12,695 nucleotides of DNA from an uncultured Rikenella sp. (lineage in GTDB: Bacteria; Bacteroidota; Bacteroidia; Bacteroidales; Rikenellaceae): positions 1 to 12,695 of the forward strand of contig NZ_CAJTUJ010000050.1 in the NCBI RefSeq assembly GCF_910579375.1. Direction: 5' to 3'. Made by a program: the position numbers and the translations under genes. Under the pieces are notes generated by a model. The model searched no databases. It saw only the letters and a list, made by a program, of their open reading frames with translations, and was not told the DNA's origin. Below are positions 1 through 8,511 of this stretch, one piece after another (within the stretch, counting starts at the first letter, position 1; every line of letters begins with the position of its first letter).

Positions 1-1
1 C

Positions 2-868
2 GTAGTGGTGATCGACTTGAAAGAGAATGTCCGTCAGGGAGGAGCACGAAACCGAGGAATCGAAATCGCGCGAGGAGAATATATCGGTTTTGTGGATGCG
101 GACGATTGGGTCGATCTCCGAATGTTTGAGAAACTATATAACAAAGCGAAAGAAACAAAGGTAGAGGTTGTATCCTGTGGCCTCGACTACATTGATTCGA
201 CAAATACAATATCCGGCGCAAACATCAAAACGAATCTCTTGGTCAATGGAATAATCCATGAAGAGCAACGAGAATTACTACTCATAGGAATGCAAAATTT
301 TGCAGCCGGTAACTTGATTCGAAAATCCTTATTATTCCAGCATTCCATTCGATTTCCGGAACAAATTTTCTATGAAGATAATTATTTTAATGTCGTAGTC
401 GGATTATACGCCAATGGTTATACCTATGTTTTTGAATGTTTATATCATATTTACATCAATCCAGACTCTACGACACGTAGACGAAACACCACACATGTCT
501 CCCAACGAATAACTGTCTTGAAAATGATTTTAAATCATTTTCAACAACAAGGTTATTCCAAAAAATATCATAAATTTCTTAATTACTATACAGCTCTAAC
601 ACTATATCTTTGTGCTTTCGAATATCTGGATCGACAAGACATGCCGAGCTATCATTTTATTCAAAAAATCCACCTCTATTTACACTCCTATCGGATCGAT
701 CGTTGCAATCCTTACTTGTTAAAACACTTTGGTTATCGAGGCACTCTGGCCGTTTGGTTACTTCGCCACCTCCCAAAAATATTTTGGCATTCCTGGATCT
801 TATCCAACAGATTACACCTTAACACATGGCCTTTAATGCATTTATCACGCAAAAATCAAAAATCATAA
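2..868 (+). CDS. GT2 family glycosyltransferase, 5'-truncated by the window edge
   Basis: This is the C-terminal part of an inverting, GT-A fold glycosyltransferase of family GT2, which moves a sugar from a nucleotide sugar to a lipid-linked acceptor at the cytoplasmic face of the inner membrane. The frame is open to the first bases of the window, and the usual N-terminal nucleotide-binding strand (PxYN region) is missing, so the true start lies upstream; the GTG at 5 is not a credible start. Visible motifs, numbered from that GTG, are GGARNRGI at 12-19, the metal-binding DAD in FVDADDW at 29-35, an acidic ED pair in FYEDNYF at 122-128 where the catalytic base of this family sits, and LYHIYINPDSTTRR near 146-159. 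The C-terminal 120 residues are rich in aromatic and basic residues and match nothing I recognise. A 130-base gap separates it from the next gene. Family call is firm; donor and acceptor sugars cannot be read. Confidence 0.9.
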   Translation, partial: VVVIDLKENVRQGGARNRGIEIARGEYIGFVDADDWVDLRMFEKLYNKAKETKVEVVSCGLDYIDSTNTISGANIKTNLLVNGIIHEEQRELLLIGMQNFAAGNLIRKSLLFQHSIRFPEQIFYEDNYFNVVVGLYANGYTYVFECLYHIYINPDSTTRRRNTTHVSQRITVLKMILNHFQQQGYSKKYHKFLNYYTALTLYLCAFEYLDRQDMPSYHFIQKIHLYLHSYRIDRCNPYLLKHFGYRGTLAVWLLRHLPKIFWHSWILSNRLHLNTWPLMHLSRKNQKS

Positions 869-998
869 CCCTCACTCCCTAAACACAAAACGGACAATAG
901 ACAATAATAGACAGCATACACATCTTCCATAAGGTACCGTTTTTATTTACTGCGTTTTCTTCCTACATTTGTAGATACCCGTACAGTATCCGCTTGGA
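869..998. other. AT-rich intergenic gap within the polysaccharide cluster
   Basis: This is the only gap of any size within the polysaccharide cluster. It holds the short direct repeat 'agacaata' variant around 895-912 (gacaatagacaataatagac) and a T-rich stretch near 935-965. I see no convincing hairpin terminator. No clear Bacteroidetes -33/-7 promoter (TTTG and TAnnTTTG at the usual spacing) is visible. It may contain a weak internal promoter for the following genes, but the sequence does not show one. Confidence 0.35.
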
Positions 999-2126
999 AT
1001 GAAGAACATCGTCATTATTGACCACGAACCGCTGTCGGTCCGAAGACAACATATTTTTCATATAGATCAATTACTCAATGCTGGATTGCAGGTGGAACAT
1101 TGGGATATGTCCCCCTATTTTTATCCCGGCATGCAGATCGTCGATACGATTCAAACCGATTACAGCTTCCGGTTTTCCACTCTGAAAGACTTACAAAGCC
1201 GCCTTCAATCAATCGATCTCTCTCACACCCTGTTCATTGTCGAAGCTTTCGACCGTTGGCCCAACCGCCATTTCTTCCGACTCTTAAGCGACAACGGGTG
1301 TTACATGATTCGTATGGAATTATACTCCACTGCGACATTGGATGAGCTACCGCTTTGGCGCAAAATTTTAGCCTCGACTCCTCGACAAATCGCTCTTGGG
1401 ATCTGGCATAAAGTACAACAAAAATTATACGATTACTACAAACGTATACACAAGATAAATGGTTACAACCTTTCGATCCGCTCGGGAGGAAAACAACCGG
1501 CTGACGTATATATCAACCATCCAGACTGGGAAGCTTATCAACAGGCATTGCAATCTGCATCTTCAGAAACTTCACAACAAAAAAATGTGGTTTTTCTGGA
1601 TGAATTTTTTCCACTCCATCCGGATTGTCAATATTTTTTAAAACAGACTCCGGGCGATGCACAAACCTACCGCGATAGTTTGAACCGTTTTTTCGATCGG
1701 GTTGAAAAACAATACGACGTAAAAATCATTATTGCTGCTCACCCGAAAGCAGAATATGCTCCGGATACCTTTGGCGGACGAGAAATCGTAAAATATCGCA
1801 CTGTGGATCTGGTTCGCGATGCTGAATGGGTCATCATGCACAGTAGCGCAGCCTTTTCCTTTGTCGTAATGTTCAATAAACCGTTGATGTTGATCACTAC
1901 CAACGGCTACACCCGAACACGGGCACAGTACCGCCATTTGTTGCGTCTGTCTCGCCTCACCGGTTTATGCCCTATCGACATCGATCAACCGAACCAGGAA
2001 ATCGTACCGGCACAACATATCCCGAAAGAGATACGCAACCGATATATTTATGAATATCTGACTAGCCCCGGAATAGAAAATCGTCAAACTATTGATATTT
2101 TATTTGAGACTTTGACGACCTTGTAA
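999..2126 (+). CDS. Putative GT-B-like polysaccharide biosynthesis protein (unrecognised family)
   Basis: A 375-residue soluble protein that I do not recognise with certainty. It starts with a Rossmann-like strand (MKNIVIIDHEPL, 1-12), as expected for a GT-B fold. The C-terminal half carries an HP motif (IIAAHPK, 244-250) and, about 30 residues later, a serine cluster after a strand (VIMHSSAAFSFV, 278-289) followed by NKPLMLITT (293-301). This HP plus S/T arrangement is known from capsule-type transferases such as polysialyl, sialyl and CDP-glycerol-type enzymes, where both elements contact the donor nucleotide. An acidic LDEFFPLHPD segment (200-209) precedes them. The inference is a glycosyl- or polyol-phosphate transferase acting in the cytoplasm on the growing repeat unit. 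The gene ends 7 bases before the polymerase gene. Alternatives are a non-catalytic capsule protein or a decorating enzyme. There are no membrane segments or signal peptide. Confidence 0.6.
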   Translation: MKNIVIIDHEPLSVRRQHIFHIDQLLNAGLQVEHWDMSPYFYPGMQIVDTIQTDYSFRFSTLKDLQSRLQSIDLSHTLFIVEAFDRWPNRHFFRLLSDNGCYMIRMELYSTATLDELPLWRKILASTPRQIALGIWHKVQQKLYDYYKRIHKINGYNLSIRSGGKQPADVYINHPDWEAYQQALQSASSETSQQKNVVFLDEFFPLHPDCQYFLKQTPGDAQTYRDSLNRFFDRVEKQYDVKIIIAAHPKAEYAPDTFGGREIVKYRTVDLVRDAEWVIMHSSAAFSFVVMFNKPLMLITTNGYTRTRAQYRHLLRLSRLTGLCPIDIDQPNQEIVPAQHIPKEIRNRYIYEYLTSPGIENRQTIDILFETLTTL

Positions 2127-2133
2127 ACCAACC

Positions 2134-3180
2134 ATGGACTTTCAGAGTACAATTATTTACACCCTATTCCTAATCGGATGCTGTTTGTTAGCACGTAAAA
2201 CGGAAGTTAGCAATTATAATCCGGTCTGGACATTTACTACTTATATCTTTGTTGTTATTTTTTGGTCAATACGATACAAAATAGGCTATGACTACAATGG
2301 TTATGTATTTGGATTCAAATTGATCCGTCATGACGCGCACAATATGCTCGAACCAGCCTATTATGCTATCAATTGGATATTTAAAGATAGTGCAATAGGG
2401 TACATCGGTGTCTTTGCCGTCATGAGTATCATCTGTTATTATTTTCTTTTTAAATTATTTATTCGAGAACGGATTTTAACATATGGGCTTTTCTTTTCGT
2501 TGGCCTTTCAACTCCAATTCATGGCAGCAAACCAAATCCGGCAATGCTTTGTTTTGATCGTTTTTTTAAACATTGTCCATCTATTGGAAGAAAAGAAAAT
2601 CTGGACTTTCGTCAAATGGTCTTTATGCTTAATGCTCTTTCATATTTCTGCGATTTTTCTATTATTAGCAATTCCATTTAGCAAAGTTCGATTTTCTAGG
2701 TTGTTTTGGTGTATTTTATTATTAGGAACCTATGTTGTTTATTTGGCTGGATTTTTCAGATTAATCGGTAATAAACTCATGTCACTATTACCACTTTATG
2801 AAAGATATCAAAATACAAGTCGAATGGAAGCCGAACAAACCGGCTTCTCCATTGTAATGTTGTTTTGGATTATTGTTGCCTTATATTTACTCCTATACAA
2901 GAGAACTATTGACCGTCCTGTCTTGTTTAATATTTATTTTTGTGGAATGATTTTTTACTGTGCATTCTTTGAGTACCACCTCATCACCCGAGTGATGGTC
3001 TATTTTACTTATCTAAATGTATTATTAGCCGGAATCTTATGTAAGCGAAATCAACGTGACGGATTGGCATTGATTGTTATTTCTTTTATCGCTTATTTGC
3101 TTCTTTGTTTAAAAATCCCGAACTTGCATGGAATACAACCTTATCAAACCTTGTTTCAAGAAAAAATAGAACGAGTATAA
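2134..3180 (+). CDS. EpsG-family polysaccharide polymerase (Wzy-like), multi-pass membrane protein
   Basis: A 348-residue, strongly hydrophobic protein with roughly nine to eleven predicted membrane segments and no cleavable signal. The diagnostic EpsG elements are visible: RYKIGYDYNGY at 47-57 (family pattern R..G.Dy..Y), NQIRQ at 133-137 (family pattern N.iRQ), a conserved H in LFHISA (168-173), and a late arginine-aromatic segment (TRVMVYF, 285-291). EpsG proteins occupy the place of Wzy in many exopolysaccharide and capsule loci and are thought to polymerise lipid-linked repeat units on the periplasmic side of the inner membrane. The setting, amid glycosyltransferase genes, fits this role. 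It is AT-rich like the rest of the transferase block. Only one base separates its stop from the next ATG, so the two are very likely translated together. I leave the symbol empty because wzy/epsG naming cannot be settled without homologues. Confidence 0.85.
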   Translation: MDFQSTIIYTLFLIGCCLLARKTEVSNYNPVWTFTTYIFVVIFWSIRYKIGYDYNGYVFGFKLIRHDAHNMLEPAYYAINWIFKDSAIGYIGVFAVMSIICYYFLFKLFIRERILTYGLFFSLAFQLQFMAANQIRQCFVLIVFLNIVHLLEEKKIWTFVKWSLCLMLFHISAIFLLLAIPFSKVRFSRLFWCILLLGTYVVYLAGFFRLIGNKLMSLLPLYERYQNTSRMEAEQTGFSIVMLFWIIVALYLLLYKRTIDRPVLFNIYFCGMIFYCAFFEYHLITRVMVYFTYLNVLLAGILCKRNQRDGLALIVISFIAYLLLCLKIPNLHGIQPYQTLFQEKIERV

Positions 3181-3181
3181 A

Positions 3182-4315
3182 ATGCTTCACATTGTATATT
3201 GTATCCATGGAACCTTCAATTCCGGAGGAATGGAGCGCATATTGGCCAATAAAGCAAATTATTTGTGCCGCAAAGGATATAATATAACTATCATAACAAC
3301 CGACCAACAGGGCCGCAAGGATTTTTTCCCTCTTTCTTCATCCATACAACGATTTGATCTGAAAATCAATTATACTGCTACAAAACGAAGAAATATTTTC
3401 AGTACAATTATCCGTCATTTATGGAAAACCCATGTACACAAAAAACGATTGTCCCAAGTGCTGAAAAAGTTGAAAGCAGATGTTGTAATTTCTATGTTCT
3501 GTAATGAAGTCAATTTTCTATATCAAATTAGAGACGGCTCCGTCAAAATTGCAGAAATTCATTTTGCGAAATATTTTCGTCAAAAATATGGCCGTTCCGG
3601 TTTTTGGAAATTAGCAGATTTGTATAGAGATCGAAAAGAGAGTCGATTGATCAACCGTTACCATCGTTTCATTGTCCTGACAGAACAAGATCGGCTGAGA
3701 TGGGGCGGTTCGTCCAACATATGTACCATTCATAATGCTTGTACTTTTCACCCCCAAAAATTGGCAAGCTTAATGGAAAAAACTGTACTTGCCGTGGGGC
3801 GATTTTCTCATCAAAAAGGATTTGATTTTCTTATACAAGCATGGAATATCGTTGCTTTTCATCATCCGGACTGGAAGCTTCGTATCGTTGGAGATGGTGA
3901 GCTGAAAGAACAATTAAAAGGTCTGATTTCTAAACTGAAATTAGACCAACAAATTGAATTAATTGCACCAACAAAAAATATTGAAACAGAATACCTCAAT
4001 GGAAGTATTTTTGTAATGAGTTCACGTTATGAAGGACTCCCAATGGTTCTATTGGAAGCCGCTTCATGTGGACTTCCCTTAATTTCTTTTGACTGTCCTT
4101 GCGGGCCAGCCGAAGTCATCCAATCAGAATGGAACGGTTTATTGGTTGATCCAGAACAAATCGAACTACTCGCTAAGGCTATTAATCGATTGATCGAAAA
4201 CCCAACCTTACGTTTAGAGATGGGAAAGCATGCGTTAGAAACCGCAGCAAAATTCTCGGAAGAACTTATCATGGCACAATGGATGAATCTATTTGATGAG
4301 ATTCGCCCACATTAA
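3182..4315 (+). CDS. GT4 family glycosyltransferase (retaining, GT-B fold)
   Basis: A 377-residue protein with the full two-lobed GT-B layout. The N-terminal acceptor lobe opens with LHIVYCIHGTFNSGGMERI, whose GGME (15-18) is the standard GT4 loop. The donor lobe has VGRFSHQKGFDFLIQAW at 205-221, the K/R element that contacts the nucleotide diphosphate, then RIVGDGEL at 234-241 and the E-x7-E pair in EGLPMVLLE (284-292). FDCPCGPAEVI at 303-313 resembles the FDCPxGPxEI segment common in capsule and amylovoran-type hexosyltransferases. All key residues are present and the length is normal, so it should be active on the cytoplasmic face of the membrane. The start at 3182 gives the expected first strand and lies one base after the polymerase stop. 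Donor sugar is not readable; galactose or GalNAc would be a guess. Confidence 0.9.
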   Translation: MLHIVYCIHGTFNSGGMERILANKANYLCRKGYNITIITTDQQGRKDFFPLSSSIQRFDLKINYTATKRRNIFSTIIRHLWKTHVHKKRLSQVLKKLKADVVISMFCNEVNFLYQIRDGSVKIAEIHFAKYFRQKYGRSGFWKLADLYRDRKESRLINRYHRFIVLTEQDRLRWGGSSNICTIHNACTFHPQKLASLMEKTVLAVGRFSHQKGFDFLIQAWNIVAFHHPDWKLRIVGDGELKEQLKGLISKLKLDQQIELIAPTKNIETEYLNGSIFVMSSRYEGLPMVLLEAASCGLPLISFDCPCGPAEVIQSEWNGLLVDPEQIELLAKAINRLIENPTLRLEMGKHALETAAKFSEELIMAQWMNLFDEIRPH

Positions 4316-4321
4316 GACGCT

Positions 4322-5422
4322 ATGAAGAAAAGAATCATTTTTATTACACCAACGATTAAAACCGGAGGTGGGAATCGCGTATTTTTTGAATTGGCTAATA
4401 TCTTATGTCATTCATATGATATAATGATTGTTTATCCGAATAACTCGGATGAGGCGAATACCTTTCACTTGGAACCGGAAGTCCGACTTCACGTGATAGG
4501 GAAACGAGCCAAAGAAAAATGGACGAAATTGTACAATCTTTTTCGCTTGATTCGTTACATCAATCGGAACCATCAGCAAGACATCATTATATATACTGAC
4601 CCGATTTTTTCCATTTTTGCTGCTAAAGGCATTAAAGTCCCACAATCATACCGATTCATTCAAGCGGATGATTATCGTATTTTTGATGATGGTATGGTTT
4701 TAGGGAAGGGTCTTATACTTAGGTTATACAAACGACTGTGTTTGTGGGCTTATCAAAAACAACACATCCACTATTTGTTCAATTCTCATTATACTTATGA
4801 ACGATACTTACAAGATTCCGGATATCATAAAGTGCCTTACCTATTGATACATCCGGCTATTAACCATGATATTTTTCGGATTAAACAACGTCTGCATACT
4901 GAAACACCTAAACCATCGATTTGTTTGGTTGCACGCAAACATCCATCGAAAGGATTGGATACTTTTATTCAGGCTTTTCAATCATTACCTCCTGAGGTCT
5001 TATCACAATGTGGCCCTATTAAATTAATAAGCCATGATAATTTATCCGCATTCAAGACTCAAGGGATGGAAATCATTCGCCCAAAATCGGATAATGACAT
5101 TGCAGATGTATATAATATATCTGATATTTTCATTTCTACATCATGGCGGGAAGGATTTGGTCTACCTCCTTTAGAAGCAATGGCTTGTGGATGCGCTTGT
5201 ATTATCAGTAGATCAGGAGGAGTAGACGAATATGCGATTGATTTGCAAAATTGTTTAATGTTTGAACCTAAAGATGTTTTGAATCTACAAACATTAATGA
5301 TGACTTTAATTCAAAATTCGACTCTAAGACAACAATTGAGTAGAACAAGCCTTAGCACTAGCAAACTGTTTTCTTGGGAAAAATCAGCAAAACAACTCAT
5401 AGATATCCTGAATAAGAATTAG
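4322..5422 (+). CDS. GT4 family glycosyltransferase, second copy type
   Basis: A 366-residue retaining glycosyltransferase with a divergent GT4 N-lobe: KRIIFITPTIKTGGGNRV carries GGGN (15-18) in place of the usual GGxE. RFIQADDYRIFDDG (111-124) recalls the QDD-type segment seen in WsaF-like rhamnosyltransferases, which is a hint and not proof of substrate. In the donor lobe I see LVARKHPSKGLD at 202-213 and the E-x7-E pair in EGFGLPPLE (277-285), followed by MACGCACIISRSGG. The core motifs are intact. It starts 6 bases after the previous gene and ends 2 bases before the next, in the middle of the likely operon. It is clearly not a recent duplicate of the preceding GT4, since the two share only family motifs, so it should form a different linkage. 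Confidence 0.9.
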   Translation: MKKRIIFITPTIKTGGGNRVFFELANILCHSYDIMIVYPNNSDEANTFHLEPEVRLHVIGKRAKEKWTKLYNLFRLIRYINRNHQQDIIIYTDPIFSIFAAKGIKVPQSYRFIQADDYRIFDDGMVLGKGLILRLYKRLCLWAYQKQHIHYLFNSHYTYERYLQDSGYHKVPYLLIHPAINHDIFRIKQRLHTETPKPSICLVARKHPSKGLDTFIQAFQSLPPEVLSQCGPIKLISHDNLSAFKTQGMEIIRPKSDNDIADVYNISDIFISTSWREGFGLPPLEAMACGCACIISRSGGVDEYAIDLQNCLMFEPKDVLNLQTLMMTLIQNSTLRQQLSRTSLSTSKLFSWEKSAKQLIDILNKN

Positions 5423-5424
5423 AC

Positions 5425-6243
5425 ATGATAACTGCCAGTATCGTCACATATAATACAAATCCGGAACTGCTACGAACGGTTATCGATTGTGCGGTAAATT
5501 CCTGTATTGAACGCATATACGTGATCGATAATTCGACTGCTGATACGCTGAAAGCATTTGTAGGCTCTCTGTCTGACAAAATCGAATATATCCACGGACA
5601 GGGAAATGTAGGTTACGGATCTGCACATAATATTGCGATGCGGCTGGCTATGGCTATCGGTGCCGAATATCACATTGTGCTCAACCCTGATATTCAATTT
5701 AAGGAAGGAACTATTGAATCTCTACAGGAATACATGGATCAAAATCCAGATATTGGACATGTGATGCCTCGCATCGTATATCCTAATGGAGAATTACAGT
5801 ATGTTTGTAAAATGATCCCTACCCCTGCAGATTTGATTTTCAAACGTTTCTTACCATCATCATGGACAAGTAGGAGTATGCGTAAATTTCAGTTGAAATT
5901 TACCGATTATGACCATGAAATGAACGTACCTTATTTATCAGGATGCTTTATGTTTTTTCGGGTAAACGTACTAAAAGATATCGGCCTTTTTGATGAACGT
6001 TTTTTTATGTATCCTGAAGATATTGATATCACACGACGTATTCATGAAAAATATCGAACAATGTATTATCCGGCGGTAACCGTTATTCATGCACATGCTG
6101 CTGAATCTCGAACCAACAAAAAAATGCTGAAAATTCACATTGCGAATATGATTCGATATTTCAACAAATGGGGGTGGATATTCGACTCAAAACGAACCGC
6201 AATCAATAAAGCATTGTTAAAAGAATTAAATTATCATGAGTAA
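5425..6243 (+). CDS. GT2 family glycosyltransferase, WbbL (rhamnosyltransferase)-like
   Basis: A 272-residue inverting GT-A enzyme. It opens with ITASIVTYNTNPE (2-14), has the diphosphate and metal site in VLNPDI (85-90, NPD replacing DxD as is usual in WbbL-type enzymes), the acceptor-side loop YLSGCFMFFR (170-179), and FDERFFMYPEDID (189-201), whose ED pair at 198-199 supplies the catalytic base. This set is typical of the WbbL/rhamnosyltransferase branch of GT2. A deoxysugar donor is plausible but not shown by sequence alone. The start at 5425, 2 bases after the previous stop, puts the first beta strand in the right place. Its last 8 bases overlap the epimerase gene, indicating coupled translation. 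It is the last clearly AT-rich gene of the cluster. Confidence 0.9.
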   Translation: MITASIVTYNTNPELLRTVIDCAVNSCIERIYVIDNSTADTLKAFVGSLSDKIEYIHGQGNVGYGSAHNIAMRLAMAIGAEYHIVLNPDIQFKEGTIESLQEYMDQNPDIGHVMPRIVYPNGELQYVCKMIPTPADLIFKRFLPSSWTSRSMRKFQLKFTDYDHEMNVPYLSGCFMFFRVNVLKDIGLFDERFFMYPEDIDITRRIHEKYRTMYYPAVTVIHAHAAESRTNKKMLKIHIANMIRYFNKWGWIFDSKRTAINKALLKELNYHE

Positions 6244-7231
6244 GATAGCTCTTATTGGCGGCAGCGGATTTGTCGGTACACGACTGATCGAGTTGCTCCG
6301 AAAGCAACATCAAGTCTGCAATATCGACAAACAAGAAAGTCATTTTCATCCCGACCTGACCATTATCGGTGATGTGCGTGACACCGCCAAACTCACCGAA
6401 CAACTCGCCGGAGGTTTCGATGCAGTCATTCTTTTGGCCGCAGAGCACCGCGATGATGTATCGCCGGTTTCATTGTATTACGACGTCAACGTACAAGGCG
6501 CCCGAAACGTGCTCGCTGCCATGGAGGCAAATGGTATCCGGCGAATTGTCTTCACCAGCTCCGTCGCCGTGTACGGGCTCAACAAACGCAATCCCGACGA
6601 GCAACATCCCGCCGATCCGTTCAACCACTATGGGAAAAGTAAGTGGCAAGCTGAAGAAGTGCTCCGCGAATGGTACGATGCTGATCCGACACAGCGAAAC
6701 CTGAATATTTTGCGGCCAACTGTAATTTTCGGCGAACGAAATCGAGGTAACGTATACAATTTGCTGCGGCAGATTGCCGGTGGAAAATTTCTGATGATCG
6801 GAAAGGGCGAAAACAAAAAGTCCATGGCATATGTCGGAAACATCGTAGCTTTCATCGAATTTCTACTGACCGTACAAACAACCGGATACCATGTGTACAA
6901 CTATGTCGATACGCCGGATTTTACCATGAACCAATTGGTGGCACATGTAGGCAGCGTTCTCAAAAAACATATTCCGGCGACTCATTTCCCATACTGGCTT
7001 GGAATGCTGGGGGGGTATGGGTTTGACTTCTTGGCTTGGATTACTCGGAAAAAATTGACTGTCAGTTCAGTCCGCATAAAGAAATTCTGTGCCACAACCC
7101 AATTCGATGCCACAGCAGCTCACACAGCCGGATTCCAAGCTCCTTATACATTAGGGCAAGGACTTGAACGAACTTTAGAATACGAATTCGTCCATCCGCA
7201 ACCGGACAACATCACTTTCATTTCCGAATAA
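6236..7231 (+). CDS. NAD-dependent nucleotide-sugar epimerase/reductase (extended SDR family)
   Basis: A 331-residue extended short-chain dehydrogenase/reductase. The Rossmann dinucleotide loop is GGSGFVG (8-14), an acidic D31 at the end of strand 2 favours NAD(H), TSSV at 107-110 supplies the catalytic Ser/Thr, and HYGKSK (131-136) gives the Y132-x3-K136 pair. WQAEE follows as in GalE/WcaG-type enzymes. It should act on a UDP- or dTDP-sugar in the cytosol, as a 4-epimerase or as a 4-keto reductase. Because the next gene is a UDP-HexNAc 4,6-dehydratase, a 4-keto reductase step giving UDP-QuiNAc or UDP-FucNAc (as for WbpV with WbpM) is attractive, but this is inference from context. The ATG at 6236 lies inside the end of the upstream glycosyltransferase. 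GC content rises from this gene onward. Confidence 0.88.
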   Translation: MSKIALIGGSGFVGTRLIELLRKQHQVCNIDKQESHFHPDLTIIGDVRDTAKLTEQLAGGFDAVILLAAEHRDDVSPVSLYYDVNVQGARNVLAAMEANGIRRIVFTSSVAVYGLNKRNPDEQHPADPFNHYGKSKWQAEEVLREWYDADPTQRNLNILRPTVIFGERNRGNVYNLLRQIAGGKFLMIGKGENKKSMAYVGNIVAFIEFLLTVQTTGYHVYNYVDTPDFTMNQLVAHVGSVLKKHIPATHFPYWLGMLGGYGFDFLAWITRKKLTVSSVRIKKFCATTQFDATAAHTAGFQAPYTLGQGLERTLEYEFVHPQPDNITFISE

Positions 7232-7238
7232 CCCAACC

Positions 7239-8447
7239 ATGTTCCACCTCGCGCAATTCATAAAAGACCGTGTCACAGGGAGGCAAACCAGTATGTTTGC
7301 ACCCGATATCGATGCTAACCGGAAACGACTCGCGGAAGAAATCGAAGGCAAAAGCGTGCTGGTCATCGGTGGTGCCGGGACCATCGGATCGTCGTTCATA
7401 CGGGCTATCCTGCCGTTCCGACCGGGCGCCCTGACCGTCGTGGATATCAACGAAAACGGACTTACAGAACTCACGCGCGACTTGCGGTCGACGCCGGGCG
7501 GGTTTGTTCCGGAAGAGTACGTAACCTACCCGATGAATTTCAACGACGCCGTGTTCGAAAAGATGTTCCGTTCGCACGGCGGATTCGATATCGTGGCCAA
7601 TTTTTCTGCACATAAACATGTGCGGTCTGAAAAAGATGTGTATTCCGTCGAAGCGCTGCTCGAAAACAATGTGCTCCGTGCCAGGAAGCTGCTGACCCTA
7701 CTGGAAGAGTTCCCGCCGAGGCATTATTTCTGCGTCTCGACCGATAAGGCGGCCAATCCGGTCAATATCATGGGTGCGAGCAAGAAAATCATGGAAGATA
7801 TGATTATGGCCTACTCCCATAAATTTCCGGTCACCACGGCGCGGTTTGCCAACGTGGCATTCAGCAACGGCAGTCTGCCGGACGGATGGATGCAGCGCAT
7901 TGCCCGCAAACAGCCGCTCTCGGCGCCGAATGACGTGACCCGGTACTTCGTCTCGCCGGACGAGAGCGGGGAGATCTGTATGCTGGCTTGTATGCTGGGG
8001 AAAAGCGGGGAAATCTACTTCCCGAAGCTCGGGAAAGAGCAGGTGAAAACCTTTTCGTCCATCGCGACCGACCTGCTTACCGCCATGGGGTATCAGGCTG
8101 TCGAATGCACGGGAGAACAAGAAGCGATCAATATGGCCGCACAACTCGATGAGGGCGATAAGAAGTATCCTGTATATTACTCAGGAAGCAATACCACGGG
8201 CGAGAAACCGTACGAAGAGTTTTTCACCGACGATGAAACCACCGACATGACACGGCATGAGGCTTTGGGGGTGGTAACCAGTGTGCAGCCGCGGCCGATG
8301 GGGGAAATCGACACGCTGTTTACGCGACTGACCGAGGCGTTCGCCCGTCCTTCGGTTACCAAGGCCGAGATTGTGGAGATCATGAAAGAGTTTCTGCACA
8401 ATTTCGAACACGAAGAGAAAGGGCTCAATCTGGATTCCAAAATGTAA
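7239..8447 (+). CDS. UDP-N-acetylhexosamine 4,6-dehydratase-like protein (CapD/FlaA1 family, Polysacc_synt_2)
   Basis: A 402-residue soluble SDR enzyme of the CapD/FlaA1/PglF group, which removes water from UDP-GlcNAc to give a 4-keto-6-deoxy sugar. The NAD(P) loop is GGAGTIG (44-50), VVDINENGL at 67-75 ends strand 2, and NFSAHKHV (121-128) matches the family's AAHKHV element. The catalytic region STDKAANP (167-174) is followed by MGASK (178-182): methionine replaces the classical SDR tyrosine, as is normal here, where an Asp-Lys pair does the chemistry. It lacks the N-terminal membrane domain of WbpM/PglF, so it is the short form. The last 130 residues, including FFTDDETTDM, are less familiar to me. 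It begins 7 bases after the epimerase and is the last gene of the cluster. The precise product (QuiNAc, FucNAc or another branch) is not readable. Confidence 0.88.
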   Translation: MFHLAQFIKDRVTGRQTSMFAPDIDANRKRLAEEIEGKSVLVIGGAGTIGSSFIRAILPFRPGALTVVDINENGLTELTRDLRSTPGGFVPEEYVTYPMNFNDAVFEKMFRSHGGFDIVANFSAHKHVRSEKDVYSVEALLENNVLRARKLLTLLEEFPPRHYFCVSTDKAANPVNIMGASKKIMEDMIMAYSHKFPVTTARFANVAFSNGSLPDGWMQRIARKQPLSAPNDVTRYFVSPDESGEICMLACMLGKSGEIYFPKLGKEQVKTFSSIATDLLTAMGYQAVECTGEQEAINMAAQLDEGDKKYPVYYSGSNTTGEKPYEEFFTDDETTDMTRHEALGVVTSVQPRPMGEIDTLFTRLTEAFARPSVTKAEIVEIMKEFLHNFEHEEKGLNLDSKM

Positions 8448-8490
8448 CGCTTCGTCGCGGAGTTGTGAGCGGCAAGCGACCGGTCGGGAT

Positions 8491-8507
8491 TGTCCAAAAA
8501 TTAGACA
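8491..8507. promoter_or_regulatory. Palindromic operator-like site 1 (TGTC-N9-GACA)
   Basis: TGTCCAAAAATTAGACA is an inverted repeat with one mismatch in a seven-base half site (TGTCYAA/TTAGACA). It has the same outer bases, spacing and A/T-rich centre as the site 22 bases downstream. Its centre is about 112 bases upstream of the predicted sigma-54 start of transcription. That is where dimers of an NtrC-type activator usually bind. Role as an activator site is inference. Confidence 0.6.
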
Positions 8508-8511
8508 GTCG

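Noticed and set aside
965..998. Bacteroidetes-type promoter before the gene at 999
   Set aside because: A TTTG at 968 and a TA...TTG further on have wrong spacing and would leave almost no leader before the ATG.
8477..8486. 10-base palindrome CGACCGGTCG as a third operator or array member
   Set aside because: It resembles the GCGACC/GGTCGC hairpins of the far array but has no loop and no flanking similarity; chance in GC-rich DNA is likely.
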